Translations under genes and position numbers: made by a program
Notes under the pieces: model-generated
What the model saw: only the letters and a program-made list of their open reading frames with translations
Told to the model about the DNA's origin: nothing
Database searches by the model: none
From: Silvimonas terrae
GTDB taxonomy: Bacteria > Pseudomonadota > Gammaproteobacteria > Burkholderiales > Chitinibacteraceae
DNA length: 64,000 nt
Reading direction: 5' to 3'
Assembly: GCF_014202765.1 (NCBI RefSeq)
Contig: NZ_JACHHN010000004.1
Span: 395,097 to 459,096, forward strand
Shown: positions 8,750 through 18,626 of the stretch, piece by piece
Position numbering within the stretch: the first letter of the stretch is position 1
How the letters are laid out: the number at the start of each line of letters is the position of its first letter

Positions 8750-9883
8750 TCAGCTATGCACGTGACCGTCTTTGTCGATCACGATCAGGTCCACAAAGCT
8801 GGAGCCTTCATGGTTGCCAGAAGAGAACTTCACGCGAAAGCCGCCCAGGTCGTAGTCGCGCAGTTCTTCCATCGACGAGATCAGCTTTTCGCGGGTGAGG
8901 GCCTTGCCAGAGCGCTTGAGGCCTTCTACCAGCACGCGAGCGCCAATGTAGCCTTCCAGGCTGGGGTAATCCACGGTATCCACACCTGCGGCTTTCAGCG
9001 CTTTGACGTAGTCAATCGTCACCGGCTTGATCGGGTTGTAGGGCGAGGGCATGACCTGGGAGACGATCACGCCAGAGCCGTCATGCTTGAGAGCATTGAT
9101 CAGGGCTTCGGTACCGACAAAGCTCACGTTGTAGAACGGGCCAATAAAATTCTGGGCGCGGGCGGCGGTGATGAATGCCGCGCTGGAGGTATACGCCGTC
9201 ACCATGAAGACCGCGCTGGCCGGCTTTTTCACCACCAGTTCATCCACAGCCTTTTTCACGTCCGAGCTATTACGCTGTACGGTGGCGGTGGCGTTGATCT
9301 TGATGCCGTTTTTGGCGGCGGCTTCTTGCATGGCTTTCAAACCGGCCTGGCCGTAGGCGTCGTTCTGGTAGAACACGTTGATGCTCTGCATGCCCATCTT
9401 TTTCATGGAGTCCGCAATTTCTTCGGCTTCATCATGGTAGCTGGCGCGGATATTGAACACGTTGCGGTTCACCGGGGTACGCAGGCCTTCTGCGCCGGTA
9501 AACGGGGCCACAAACGGAATGCCGGTCTGGTTGATCAGCGGCAATGCGGCGTTGGACGTCGGCGTACCCACATAACCAAACAGCGCAAACACGCCCTGAT
9601 CCTTGATCAGCTTTTGCGTGTTGGCGGCAGTGCGATCCGGCTCGTAGCCGTCATCCAGCGCCACCAGTTTGATCTTGCGGCCGTTCACGCCACCGTGCTG
9701 GTTCACCCAGTCAAAATACGCCTTGGCGCCACGGTTCACGCCCTTGCCCAATTCACCAGCCGGGCCAGAAAGTGCCGCAGACTGGCCGATCAGGATTTCG
9801 CTGTCGGTCACGCCGGTTTCAGCGTGGGCCAGTACAGCAGCAAAAGAAAGAGCGGCCAGGAGGCCAGTACGCAACGACTTCAT
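8750..9883 (-). CDS. ABC transporter substrate-binding protein, branched-chain amino-acid type
   Basis: A 377-residue periplasmic protein of the LivJ/LivK family (Peripla_BP_6). A signal peptide (MKSLRTGLLAALSFAAVLAHA) is followed by the family start ETGVTDSEILIGQSAALSGP. The NRGAKAYFDWVNQHGGVNGR and KLVALDDGYEPDRT segments are also typical. It probably binds an amino acid, amide or related small molecule. The open frame extends to 10318, but the ATG at 9883 has a TGGAG Shine-Dalgarno and yields the signal peptide. No permease or ATPase genes are adjacent, so it is an orphan binding protein. Confidence 0.9.
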   Translation of the reverse strand: MKSLRTGLLAALSFAAVLAHAETGVTDSEILIGQSAALSGPAGELGKGVNRGAKAYFDWVNQHGGVNGRKIKLVALDDGYEPDRTAANTQKLIKDQGVFALFGYVGTPTSNAALPLINQTGIPFVAPFTGAEGLRTPVNRNVFNIRASYHDEAEEIADSMKKMGMQSINVFYQNDAYGQAGLKAMQEAAAKNGIKINATATVQRNSSDVKKAVDELVVKKPASAVFMVTAYTSSAAFITAARAQNFIGPFYNVSFVGTEALINALKHDGSGVIVSQVMPSPYNPIKPVTIDYVKALKAAGVDTVDYPSLEGYIGARVLVEGLKRSGKALTREKLISSMEELRDYDLGGFRVKFSSGNHEGSSFVDLIVIDKDGHVHS

Positions 9884-10320
9884 TGTGTCTCCAGAGGTAG
9901 TCGTGAAAGCAAAAACCAAAGCACCAGACCCCGTGGGTAAACAGGGCGGCCCTTGGCAATACAGCGGGTAACCCGCGCAACAGCGGCGCGGGCGGGGTAA
10001 CCGGGTATCAAACGGATTGCGCCATGGGCGCATGGACCTGGGTGTTTCGCGGCGGTCAGAACAAGCTGCCAGCGGGTTGACCGGTATGCCACAGGGCATA
10101 TCGCAACGCGTGATGCTTGTATGCTGTTGTAATATATCAGAATTTGCTAAATCGTGCGCAGTCCATTGGGCACCGCCAGGCGGAATGAACCTTTGCCAAA
10201 CACAAGCAACTGGCGCCGTGAAGTGGCTGCCGTCCGGCACTTGCCGCTTTACGCAAAGGCGCGCCAAGGCTTTGATTCTGTTATAGTTCGCACCCTCGTT
10301 TGTCTTGCCCGGATACACCC
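9884..10320. other. Divergent promoter region of binding protein and rlhA
   Basis: This 437-bp gap separates two divergent genes. A relatively AT-rich stretch lies near 10130-10155, and a TATAGT sequence about 40 bp upstream of rlhA could be a -10 box without an obvious -35. No gene, repeat or riboswitch fold was recognised. Confidence 0.4.
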
Positions 10321-12315
10321 ATGAGTCTCTTGCCGCACCAACTGGAACTTCTCTCTCCTGCCAGGACCGTTGAAATCGGCCGGGAAGCGATTTTGCACGG
10401 CGCGGACGCGGTGTATATCGGCGGGCCGTCGTTTGGCGCGCGCCATAACGCCAGTAATACCGTGAGCGAGATTGCCGGTCTGGTGGAGTTCGCCCACCGC
10501 TATCACGCGCGCATTTTTGTCACGCTCAACACCATCTTGCATGATGCAGAACTGGAACCGGCCCGCCAGTTGATCCACCAGTTTTACGATGCCGGCGTGG
10601 ATGCGCTGATCGTGCAGGATATGGGGCTGCTTGATCTGGACCTGCCGCCCATTCAGCTGCATGCCTCGACCCAGTGTGATATCCGCTCGCCAGAAAAAGC
10701 ACGTTTCCTGGCCGATAGCGGGTTCTCCCAAGTGGTGCTGGCGCGGGAATTGACGCTGGATAAAATCCGCGCAGTGAAAGACGCGCTGCCAACCGATACC
10801 ACCGTGGAATTCTTCATTCACGGCGCACTATGCGTGGCGTATTCCGGCCAGTGTTTTATCAGCCACGCCGATACCGGCCGCAGTGCCAACCGGGGCGATT
10901 GCTCGCAGGCCTGTCGCTTGCCCTACACGCTGACCGACCAGGCCGGCGGCGTGGTGGCGTTCGACAAGCACCTCTTGTCCATGAAAGACAATGATCAGAG
11001 CGCCAACCTGGAAGCGCTGATCGATGCCGGTGTGCGCTCCTTCAAGATTGAAGGGCGCTACAAGGATATGGGCTACGTGAAGAACATCACCGCCCATTAC
11101 CGCATGCTGCTGGATGAAATTCTGGAACGCCGGCCAGAACTGGCGCGTGCTGCCAGCGGCCGCACCGATATCTTCTTTACGCCGGACGTAGACAAGAACT
11201 TCCACCGTGGTCACACCGATTACTTTGTAAATGGTCGCCTGACCGACATTGGCGCTTTTGACTCGCCCAAATATATTGGTGTGGAAATCGGCACCGTGAC
11301 CCAAGTGGGCAAAAGCTGGTTCGAGATCGACACCGCCGCCCCGCTGGCGAACGGTGACGGTCTGAACTTCATGAAAAAACGTGAGGTGATTGGCCTGCAA
11401 GCCAACGTGGTCGAGCGTGTGGGCACCGGTGTGCGCGGCGATCTTTGGCGCGTGAAACCCAATGAATACATGAGCGACCTGGAAGGCCTCAAGCCGGGCG
11501 TCGCGATCAACCGCAACCGCGATCACGACTGGGAACAAGCGCTGACGCGCAAATCGGCCGAGCGCAAGATTGATGCCTGGATCAGCCTGAAAGACGATGC
11601 CGCAGGCCTGGCGCTGACGCTGACCGATGAAGATGGCTGTACCGCCACCGTTCACGCCCCGCTGGAACTGCAAGTGGCGCAGAACGTGGAGAAAGCCCAG
11701 GCCACGCTACGAGAGAACCTCGCCAAACTGGGCAATACCATTTTCAACCCGGTTGATGTGTCTATCCAGACGCGTGAAACCTGGTTTGTCCCCGCAGGCG
11801 CCATCAACGCCCTGCGCCGGGATGCCGTCGCGGCACTGGAAAGCGCTCGCATTGCCGCCTGGCAGCGCCCGCAACGCAAGGCCGAGGTGCAACCACCGGT
11901 GGCTTATCCGGACACGTCGCTGTCTTACCTTGCCAACGTGTACAACGACGCCGCCCGCGCCTTCTACACGCGCCATGGCGTACAGTTGATCGCCGCGGCC
12001 TACGAGTCTCACGAAGAGCCAGGCGAAGTGTCGTTGATGATCACCAAGCACTGCCTGCGGTTCTCTTACAACCTGTGCCCCAAACAGGCCAAGGGCGTGA
12101 AGGGCGTGCAAGGCCAGGTGCGTGCCGAACCAATGACGCTGAAAACCGGCAACGATACCTACACCCTGCGCTTTGACTGCAAACCCTGTGAAATGCACGT
12201 GGTCGGCAAGATGAAACCGCACATCTTCAAGGAAGCACCGCCTTCTTCGGTGCCATTGCAGACCATTCAGCTCCACAAGAGCGCACCGGCCGGGGTGGGC
12301 GGGCGCAAGGCATAG
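10321..12315 (+). CDS. rlhA: 23S rRNA 5-hydroxycytidine C2501 synthase RlhA (peptidase U32 family)
   Basis: A 664-residue protein that matches E. coli RlhA (YdcP) closely over its whole length as I remember it. Shared blocks include HGADAVYIGGP with FGARHNASN, IHGALCVAYSGQC, GRSANRGDCSQACRLPYTL and the C-terminal MITKHCLRFSYNLCPKQAKG and CKPCEMHVVGK. The conserved cysteines fit iron-sulfur or metal binding. RlhA hydroxylates C2501 at the ribosomal peptidyl-transferase centre in a prephenate-dependent, iron-responsive manner. The frame opens at 10300, but the ATG at 10321 gives the family start MSLLPHQLELLSPAR. Confidence 0.95.
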   Translation: MSLLPHQLELLSPARTVEIGREAILHGADAVYIGGPSFGARHNASNTVSEIAGLVEFAHRYHARIFVTLNTILHDAELEPARQLIHQFYDAGVDALIVQDMGLLDLDLPPIQLHASTQCDIRSPEKARFLADSGFSQVVLARELTLDKIRAVKDALPTDTTVEFFIHGALCVAYSGQCFISHADTGRSANRGDCSQACRLPYTLTDQAGGVVAFDKHLLSMKDNDQSANLEALIDAGVRSFKIEGRYKDMGYVKNITAHYRMLLDEILERRPELARAASGRTDIFFTPDVDKNFHRGHTDYFVNGRLTDIGAFDSPKYIGVEIGTVTQVGKSWFEIDTAAPLANGDGLNFMKKREVIGLQANVVERVGTGVRGDLWRVKPNEYMSDLEGLKPGVAINRNRDHDWEQALTRKSAERKIDAWISLKDDAAGLALTLTDEDGCTATVHAPLELQVAQNVEKAQATLRENLAKLGNTIFNPVDVSIQTRETWFVPAGAINALRRDAVAALESARIAAWQRPQRKAEVQPPVAYPDTSLSYLANVYNDAARAFYTRHGVQLIAAAYESHEEPGEVSLMITKHCLRFSYNLCPKQAKGVKGVQGQVRAEPMTLKTGNDTYTLRFDCKPCEMHVVGKMKPHIFKEAPPSSVPLQTIQLHKSAPAGVGGRKA

Positions 12316-12721
12316 CGGGCCTGTTGCACCCCCGGTAGATCCTGGCCTCAGCGGCGTAACGCCGTAGCCCGGATGAAGCGCAGCGCGAATCCGGGGTGGC
12401 AATACGAGCAAGAATGACCCAACGCTACGGCGTATTCAGACGACGCAACCCCGACCTTGCCAGCGACACAACCCCGGATTCTCGCCTTTGGCTTCATCCG
12501 GGCTACGGTGCTGCCACTGCCAATTCAACGCGCACTCCACTAACTCGTCATTCCGGCCTTGAGCCGGAATCCAGCTGGGATGGCTGCACGCGCTTCAAGG
12601 TAAATCCGGAGTGGCGAGGGTTCTCCACGACAAGTAGCCCGTTGAGCTGCGATCGGTATTCCCCCTCAGCAGGAGCCCGCGGAGGGGAATAACGAGGTGG
12701 TGTGCAAACGTCGTAGCCCGC
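12316..12721. other. Repeat-rich gap after rlhA
   Basis: No gene was seen. Besides the REP-like pair at 12364-12508, the gap holds a short palindrome ATTCCGGC-cttga-GCCGGAAT (12550-12570) of the widespread GTCATTCC class, an imperfect hairpin TTCCCCCTC...GAGGGGAA near 12660-12690, and a stray GTAGCCCG just before the esterase stop. Confidence 0.6.
12364..12508. repeat. REP-like inverted pair
   Basis: 12364-12400 (GTAGCCCGGATGAAGCGCAG...) and 12472-12508 (its imperfect reverse complement) are the same unit as at 8091-8127 and 8166-8202. They face each other across about 70 bp, so the head-to-head arrangement recurs at two loci. Confidence 0.8.
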
Positions 12722-13360
12722 TCAGTGCGCCGCTGCAGCAATCAACGCAGCCAGCCGCTGGACCACCCGGCCATCCAGCCCATGCCCCAGCTCCGGAAAA
12801 ACATCACACGTGACCGCGCCGCCCAGCGCTTGTAACTGACGCACCGCGTCCGTGGCGTAGTGTGCAGCAATGACCTGATCGTTCTGACCGTGCAGAAAGT
12901 GAATGGTCGTGCTGGCTGGCGCCGTGCGCGGTGGCTGGGCAAAGCGACCGGCCAGCGAGATCACCCGCTGCGCCAGTTTTTCGGCCTGTTGGGTGGATTC
13001 CAGCGCCATGATGGCCCCTTGCGAGAACCCGGCCAGCGTCGTCGTCGCCGGGGTGGCGCCGGTTTTCTGTTGCCAGAATTTCACCACCTCCACAAACGCC
13101 GGCATGGCCGCTGCAACACGCGCGGGGCGGCTTTCTTCCGTCACGCCCTGCACCGAAAACCATTGCCAGCCCTGGCCGAAATCCGATGGGTCTGGCGAGC
13201 GCACGCTGATCATCCAGGCGTGGGGTAACAGCGGTGCCAGCGCCTGTCCCAGCGGTACCAGGTCTTCGGCGCGTGAGCCTATGCCGTGAAAAAACAGCCA
13301 GAGTTCACGGGCATCAGCGGCGGGATCGGCTGGTTGCTGAATGATCAAGGCGTCTTGCAT
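12722..13360 (-). CDS. ypfH: YpfH-like serine esterase (phospholipase/carboxylesterase family)
   Basis: A 212-residue cytoplasmic alpha/beta hydrolase. It shows the oxyanion-region start LWLFFHGIGSRAEDL, the nucleophile elbow LAGFSQGAIMAL (Ser in GFSQG), an acidic residue in FLHGQNDQVI and the catalytic His in ELGHGL. Length and motifs fit YpfH/carboxylesterase 2. An upstream in-frame start at 13402 exists, but the ATG at 13360 has AGGA at good spacing. The gene is divergent from the MarR regulator. Its physiological substrate is unknown. Confidence 0.88.
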   Translation of the reverse strand: MQDALIIQQPADPAADARELWLFFHGIGSRAEDLVPLGQALAPLLPHAWMISVRSPDPSDFGQGWQWFSVQGVTEESRPARVAAAMPAFVEVVKFWQQKTGATPATTTLAGFSQGAIMALESTQQAEKLAQRVISLAGRFAQPPRTAPASTTIHFLHGQNDQVIAAHYATDAVRQLQALGGAVTCDVFPELGHGLDGRVVQRLAALIAAAAH

Positions 13361-13437
13361 GGCGGTGTCCTGGATGATGAGCGGAGATATCGCCATTGTC
13401 ATCCGCCCGCACGGCCAGCACCACCGGCAACTCGTCA

Positions 13438-13456
13438 GTAAAACTTGGTAGTTTAC
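13438..13456. promoter_or_regulatory. Candidate MarR operator
   Basis: GTAAAACT-TGGT-AGTTTAC is a near-perfect inverted repeat located 18 bp before the MarR gene and inside the divergent promoter region shared with the esterase gene. MarR proteins usually bind palindromes of this size overlapping their own promoter. No experiment supports this site. Confidence 0.4.
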
Positions 13457-13474
13457 CTTCGTACATGCTAATTT

Positions 13475-13933
13475 GTGAGCATGACCTCATATACACCCGA
13501 TGACACAGCGGCGCAGCCTGCCGCGCTGGCCAGCCACACACGCTCATTGATGGGCAAGTTACGGCGGCAACTGCGTGAGCACTCCAATCACGCGACGCTG
13601 ACACAATCGCAGATTTCCGTTGTGCTGCAGCTGGAGAAATCCGGCCCGGCCACGGTGTCTGAACTGGCCCGCGCAGAACACATGCGTTCGCAATCCATGA
13701 GCCCGATTGTGGCGAGCCTGGTCAAAGAGGGGCTGGTCGCCGGCACGCCAGATGAGGTCGATGGCCGTAAAACTAGGCTGATCCTGACCGAAGCGGGCCG
13801 CAAGTGGCTGGAAACCGGCCGCAGCGCCCGGCAAGACTGGCTGAGCCACCGCATTGAAGAACGCCTGAGCGAAACCGAGCGCACCACTTTTGCCAGCGCG
13901 CTCGATTTGCTGACCCGCCTGGTAGAAGACTGA
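13475..13933 (+). CDS. MarR-family transcriptional regulator
   Basis: A 152-residue winged-helix repressor. The HTH is SVVLQLEKSGPATVSELARA followed by EHMRSQSMSPIVASLVKEGL. The beta-wing is GTPDEVDGRKTRLILTEAG, whose DGRKTRL segment is typical of MarR wings. The start may be the GTG at 13475 or the ATG at 13481. It precedes an MFS exporter by about 85 bp on the same strand. Regulator plus MFS pump is a standard MarR arrangement, so it probably represses the pump and perhaps the divergent esterase. Confidence 0.92.
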   Translation: MSMTSYTPDDTAAQPAALASHTRSLMGKLRRQLREHSNHATLTQSQISVVLQLEKSGPATVSELARAEHMRSQSMSPIVASLVKEGLVAGTPDEVDGRKTRLILTEAGRKWLETGRSARQDWLSHRIEERLSETERTTFASALDLLTRLVED

Positions 13934-14018
13934 CCCCGGCCGGCCTTGCGCCAGCCAGTAGCTGATCCGGATTACCCATGTTTTTGATCTTGTCTGTTCC
14001 CGCCTGGAGGGCCCGCGC

Positions 14019-15257
14019 ATGAAACAGCGCGCCGGCCTGTTCCGGGCCATGCACAACTATAATTTCCGGCTGTGGACGATCGGCTCGCTGGTCTCCAATA
14101 TCGGCACCTGGATGCAGCGCACCGCGCAAGACTGGCTGGTGCTGACCCAGTTGACCCATCACGACGCCTCCGCCGTCGGTACGGTGATGGCCTTGCAGTT
14201 TGGCCCGCAACTGTTGCTGATGCCGTGGACTGGCGCAGCAGCGGATTACTTCAACCAGCGCAAGCTGTTGCTGGTGACCCAGGCGCTGATGGGCGCGCTG
14301 GCCCTGGCGCTGGGGGCGATGACCGTGCTGGGTGTGGTGCAGTTGTGGCAGGTCTATGTGTTTGCCTTTCTGTTTGGCTGCGCCTCCGCCTTTGATGCGC
14401 CAGTGCGGCAGATTTTTGTCACGGAACTGGTGGGCGACAAAGACCTGCCCAATGCGGTGGGGCTTAATTCCACGTCGTTCAATGCCGCCAGAATGATCGG
14501 GCCGGGCGTTGCGGGTTTGCTGATCGCGGCCGTGGGCACCGGTTGGGCCTTTGTGCTCAATGGCTTGTCATTTGTAGCGGTGCTGCTGTCTTTGCTGATG
14601 TTGCGCGTGTCCGAACTGCACCCCAACGCGCGGGCCACCCACACGCGGGGCGGGATCATGGTGGGCTTGCGCTACACCTGGGCACGGCCCGATCTGCGCG
14701 CCACCCTGATCATGCTGTTTTTGATCGGTACGTTCGGGCTCAATTTCCCTATTTTTATTTCGACCATGGCCGTCGGGGCATTTCATGCAGATGCCAAGGC
14801 GTTCGGGCTATTGTCATCGATCATGGCGGTCGGGACGGTGGCCGGTGCGCTGGCCGCTGCCGGGCGGGAGAAACCGGAGTTCGGTACCTTGCTGACCGGG
14901 GCTGCCGTGTTCGGGCTGGGCTGCACGCTGGCCGCCCTCGCCCCGGGTTATTGGCTGTTTGCTGCCGCACTGGTGGTCATTGGCATTGCCGCGCTCACCT
15001 TTACCAATACCACCAACAGCCTGATGCAACTGGCCACCGAACCCGCCATGCGCGGCCGGGTGATGGCACTGCGGCTGGGCGTGGCTGTGGGCAGCACACC
15101 CATTGGCGCGCCGATAGTGGGCTGGGTGGCCAACGTATACGGCCCGCGCTGGGCGATGGCGGTGGGGGCGGCATCTGGCTTTGCGGCAGCGCTGGTGGCG
15201 CTGGGCGCACGCAAAAACATCAACGCGGTGCCACTGTCCGACATTGTGGCGAAATAA
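14019..15257 (+). CDS. MFS transporter (EntS-like)
   Basis: A 412-residue major-facilitator protein with about twelve hydrophobic segments. The start NYNFRLWTIGSLVSNIGTWM with RTAQDWLVL is characteristic of the MFS_3/EntS-like group. FGCASAFDAPVRQIFVTELV and LNSTSFNAARMIGPGVAG are further family blocks. A GGAGG Shine-Dalgarno precedes the ATG. It probably effluxes a drug, metabolite or siderophore-like compound under control of the preceding MarR protein. It ends in a strong hairpin shared with the convergent SPFH gene. Confidence 0.92.
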   Translation: MKQRAGLFRAMHNYNFRLWTIGSLVSNIGTWMQRTAQDWLVLTQLTHHDASAVGTVMALQFGPQLLLMPWTGAAADYFNQRKLLLVTQALMGALALALGAMTVLGVVQLWQVYVFAFLFGCASAFDAPVRQIFVTELVGDKDLPNAVGLNSTSFNAARMIGPGVAGLLIAAVGTGWAFVLNGLSFVAVLLSLLMLRVSELHPNARATHTRGGIMVGLRYTWARPDLRATLIMLFLIGTFGLNFPIFISTMAVGAFHADAKAFGLLSSIMAVGTVAGALAAAGREKPEFGTLLTGAAVFGLGCTLAALAPGYWLFAAALVVIGIAALTFTNTTNSLMQLATEPAMRGRVMALRLGVAVGSTPIGAPIVGWVANVYGPRWAMAVGAASGFAAALVALGARKNINAVPLSDIVAK

Positions 15258-15286
15258 AAAACGGCGCCCACGGCGCCGTTTTTTTA
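15256..15286. terminator. Bidirectional intrinsic terminator
   Basis: AAAAAACGGCGCC and GGCGCCGTTTTTT form a 13-bp stem with a CAC loop. It serves the rightward MFS gene and the leftward SPFH gene, whose stop is at 15304. Confidence 0.9.
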
Positions 15287-15303
15287 TACCCGGTGTGACC
15301 GGC

Positions 15304-16089
15304 TTATTGCGGTTTCAGGTTAATAAACGGGGTGTTGCCGCCAGCTACCTGCGGCAACTTGCCATCCCACTTTTCAATGGCCTTGAGTTGTACGTACTCT
15401 TGGCCACCCTGCGCGCGGATGGCATCGGCCTGGATTTTGATCGCTTCGGCTTCAGCCTGCGCCATGGCTACTTTTTGCTGGGCTTCAATCTGGATGCGCT
15501 TGAGGTCGTTGGACGCCTTCAGAGCCTCTTGTTCTGCGGTCTGCTTGCCTTCAATGGCAGCATCGAACGCGCCGGAAAACTTGAAGTTGGTGATCTGCAC
15601 GTCTTCCAGCACCAGGTTGTATTTTTGCAGCGCACCCGACAAACCGGCCACGATTTCGCTACGCACATCATCACGGCGCTTGAGCAAATCTTCTGCCGAG
15701 AACCGCGCCACCACCGCTTTCACTACCTCCTGGATACGCGGATCGACAATCTTGTCTTCTACCTCCAGGCCAACGCGCTGATAGGTGTCCGCCAGGCTAG
15801 TGGCATTGAAGTGATAGTTCACGGCCACCTGGGTGCTGACGTGCTGTAAATCACGCGTGCCGGCCTCGGCAGGTGAGGTGGCTTTCAGCGTACGCACATC
15901 CACTTTGATGACATGATCGACCAGCGGGATCTTCAAATGCAGACCATCCGCCTCCACGCTCCGGATCTGGCCATAGCGCAGCACAATGGCTCGCTGCCCG
16001 GCATCCACCGTATAAAAAGTACCCAAAAACAGCATCAATGCAAACAATACAAGCAGACCCGATACCATGTTGCGGGCAGAGATGTTCAT
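15304..16089 (-). CDS. Prohibitin/SPFH-domain membrane protein
   Basis: A 261-residue protein with one N-terminal membrane anchor (about residues 8-28), then an SPFH/Band 7 domain (VDAGQRAIVLRYGQIRSVEADG, HLKIPLVDHVIKVDVR, QVAVNYHF). A C-terminal coiled coil rich in Ala/Glu/Lys follows (QTAEQEALKASNDLKRIQIE). It resembles bacterial prohibitins that scaffold membrane microdomains or modulate membrane proteases. The open frame runs to 16197, but the ATG at 16089 has AAGGACG upstream and begins MNISARNMVSGLLVLFALM. It has no operon partner on its strand. Confidence 0.9.
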   Translation of the reverse strand: MNISARNMVSGLLVLFALMLFLGTFYTVDAGQRAIVLRYGQIRSVEADGLHLKIPLVDHVIKVDVRTLKATSPAEAGTRDLQHVSTQVAVNYHFNATSLADTYQRVGLEVEDKIVDPRIQEVVKAVVARFSAEDLLKRRDDVRSEIVAGLSGALQKYNLVLEDVQITNFKFSGAFDAAIEGKQTAEQEALKASNDLKRIQIEAQQKVAMAQAEAEAIKIQADAIRAQGGQEYVQLKAIEKWDGKLPQVAGGNTPFINLKPQ

Positions 16090-16447
16090 ACAACGTCCTT
16101 CTGGATAAATACCGGAAACCCCCGGCCGGGTTGGCGCGCACAACACGTGCCGTACGACGAACCAGATGGTTGGTCTTGGTACGGACAGTGATATCAAGCG
16201 CGAAAATCAGGCGAGCAAAGGCCCTGGCGGTCGGGGCCGGATACGATGGCGAGGGCAGAGAATAACAATGGTCAGGCAGTGACGCATTGCGCCTGCACAG
16301 AGCGGCAGGGCTTGAAAACGACGAGGGGATAAGTCGCTTGGCATAGTGGTTTTATTATTAGTGCACCGCAGCAAAAATGCCAATGTGGTGGATGCGACGG
16401 TGTTGCTTTTGTGGCGTGAGCGCGAGCAAGCGCGCCCACGCCCACAA
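16090..16447. other. Gap upstream of the SPFH gene
   Basis: Contains the SPFH promoter region and the 3' flank of fghA. An imperfect GC-rich stem-loop (GCGTGAGCGCGAGC...GCGCGCCCACGC, near 16415-16442) follows the fghA stop but lacks a clear T-run. Nothing else was seen. Confidence 0.45.
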
Positions 16448-17284
16448 TCAGTTGCGTAGCGCCTGGGCGTGCCAGGCCATGTGCTCACCAATAAAACTGG
16501 CAATGAAGTAATAGCTGTGGTCGTAACCCGCGTGCAGATTCAGTTGCAGCGGGTGCCCGGCGGCATCGCAGGCGGCCTGCAACAGTTCCGGGCGCAGTTG
16601 TTTTTCCAGAAACTCGTCCGCCAGGCCCTGATCGACCAGGAGCGGCACCGGGGTGTGCGTTTGGGGCCGGGACAGCAGCGCCACCGTATCCCACGCCGAC
16701 CAGCTTTGCCGATCGATCCCCAGATAGGCGCCAAAGGCTTTCTCTCCCCACGGCACCTGGCTGGGCGCGACAATGGGCGAAAACGCCGAGGCGCTGCGGT
16801 ACCGATCCGGCTCACGCAGCGCAATCATCAAGGCGCCGTGGCCACCCATGGAATGCCCGCTGATGGCGCGGGCGGCTGTCACCGGAAAATGCTGCTCCAC
16901 CAGCGCAGGTAACTCGCTGACCACATAGTCATACATGCGGTAGTGGCTGGCCCAGGGGGTCTGGGTCGCGTTGAGATAAAACCCCGCGCCTTTGCCCAGG
17001 TCATAACCGGGATCATCGGCCACCTCATCACCGCGCGGGCTGGTATCCGGGCAGACAATGGCGACACCGTGCTCGGCGGCATAACGCTGCGCACCCGCTT
17101 TGGTGATGAAGTTCTGCTCGCTGCATGTCAGGCCGGAGAGCCAGTACAGCACCGGCACCGGGCCATTTTCAGCCTGCGGCGGCAGGTAAATGGCAAAGTT
17201 CATGGCGCAGCCCAGCGTGGCGGACTGATGCCGATAGACACTCTGCCAGCCGCCCGCTGCCGCGCGGTGTTCAATGCGTTCCAT
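16448..17284 (-). CDS. fghA: S-formylglutathione hydrolase
   Basis: A 278-residue esterase-D type enzyme that hydrolyses S-formylglutathione to formate and glutathione, the second step of glutathione-dependent formaldehyde detoxification. Motifs seen are YWLSGLTCSEQNFITKAGAQ, the nucleophile elbow ISGHSMGGHGALMIAL, DQGLADEFL with the catalytic Asp, and HAGYDHSYYFIASF with the catalytic His. Length is normal. It lies 11 bp after adhC with a GGAG Shine-Dalgarno, so the two are co-transcribed. Confidence 0.95.
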   Translation of the reverse strand: MERIEHRAAAGGWQSVYRHQSATLGCAMNFAIYLPPQAENGPVPVLYWLSGLTCSEQNFITKAGAQRYAAEHGVAIVCPDTSPRGDEVADDPGYDLGKGAGFYLNATQTPWASHYRMYDYVVSELPALVEQHFPVTAARAISGHSMGGHGALMIALREPDRYRSASAFSPIVAPSQVPWGEKAFGAYLGIDRQSWSAWDTVALLSRPQTHTPVPLLVDQGLADEFLEKQLRPELLQAACDAAGHPLQLNLHAGYDHSYYFIASFIGEHMAWHAQALRN

Positions 17285-17295
17285 ACGCGCTCCGC

Positions 17296-18456
<1,161 letters not shown>

Positions 18457-18626
18457 TCAAGCGGGCATGCCAGATGACTGGTCCAATAGAGCGCGCAGTA
18501 TAGCCATGACCAGCGCCTGGTGAAACCCGCTGGTGCGCGGTCTGACCCCTGCTGCCACCACTGCGTGCCGATTTACCCGTTGTAGCTGGTCTGCGGCAAA
18601 TCGGCTGCGCAGAGGGCAAAGCCGGC

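Noticed and set aside
8453-9940. 495-codon forward open frame
   Set aside because: It is antisense to the binding-protein gene, which has a signal peptide, Shine-Dalgarno and terminator. The forward product is His/Arg-rich with no family features.
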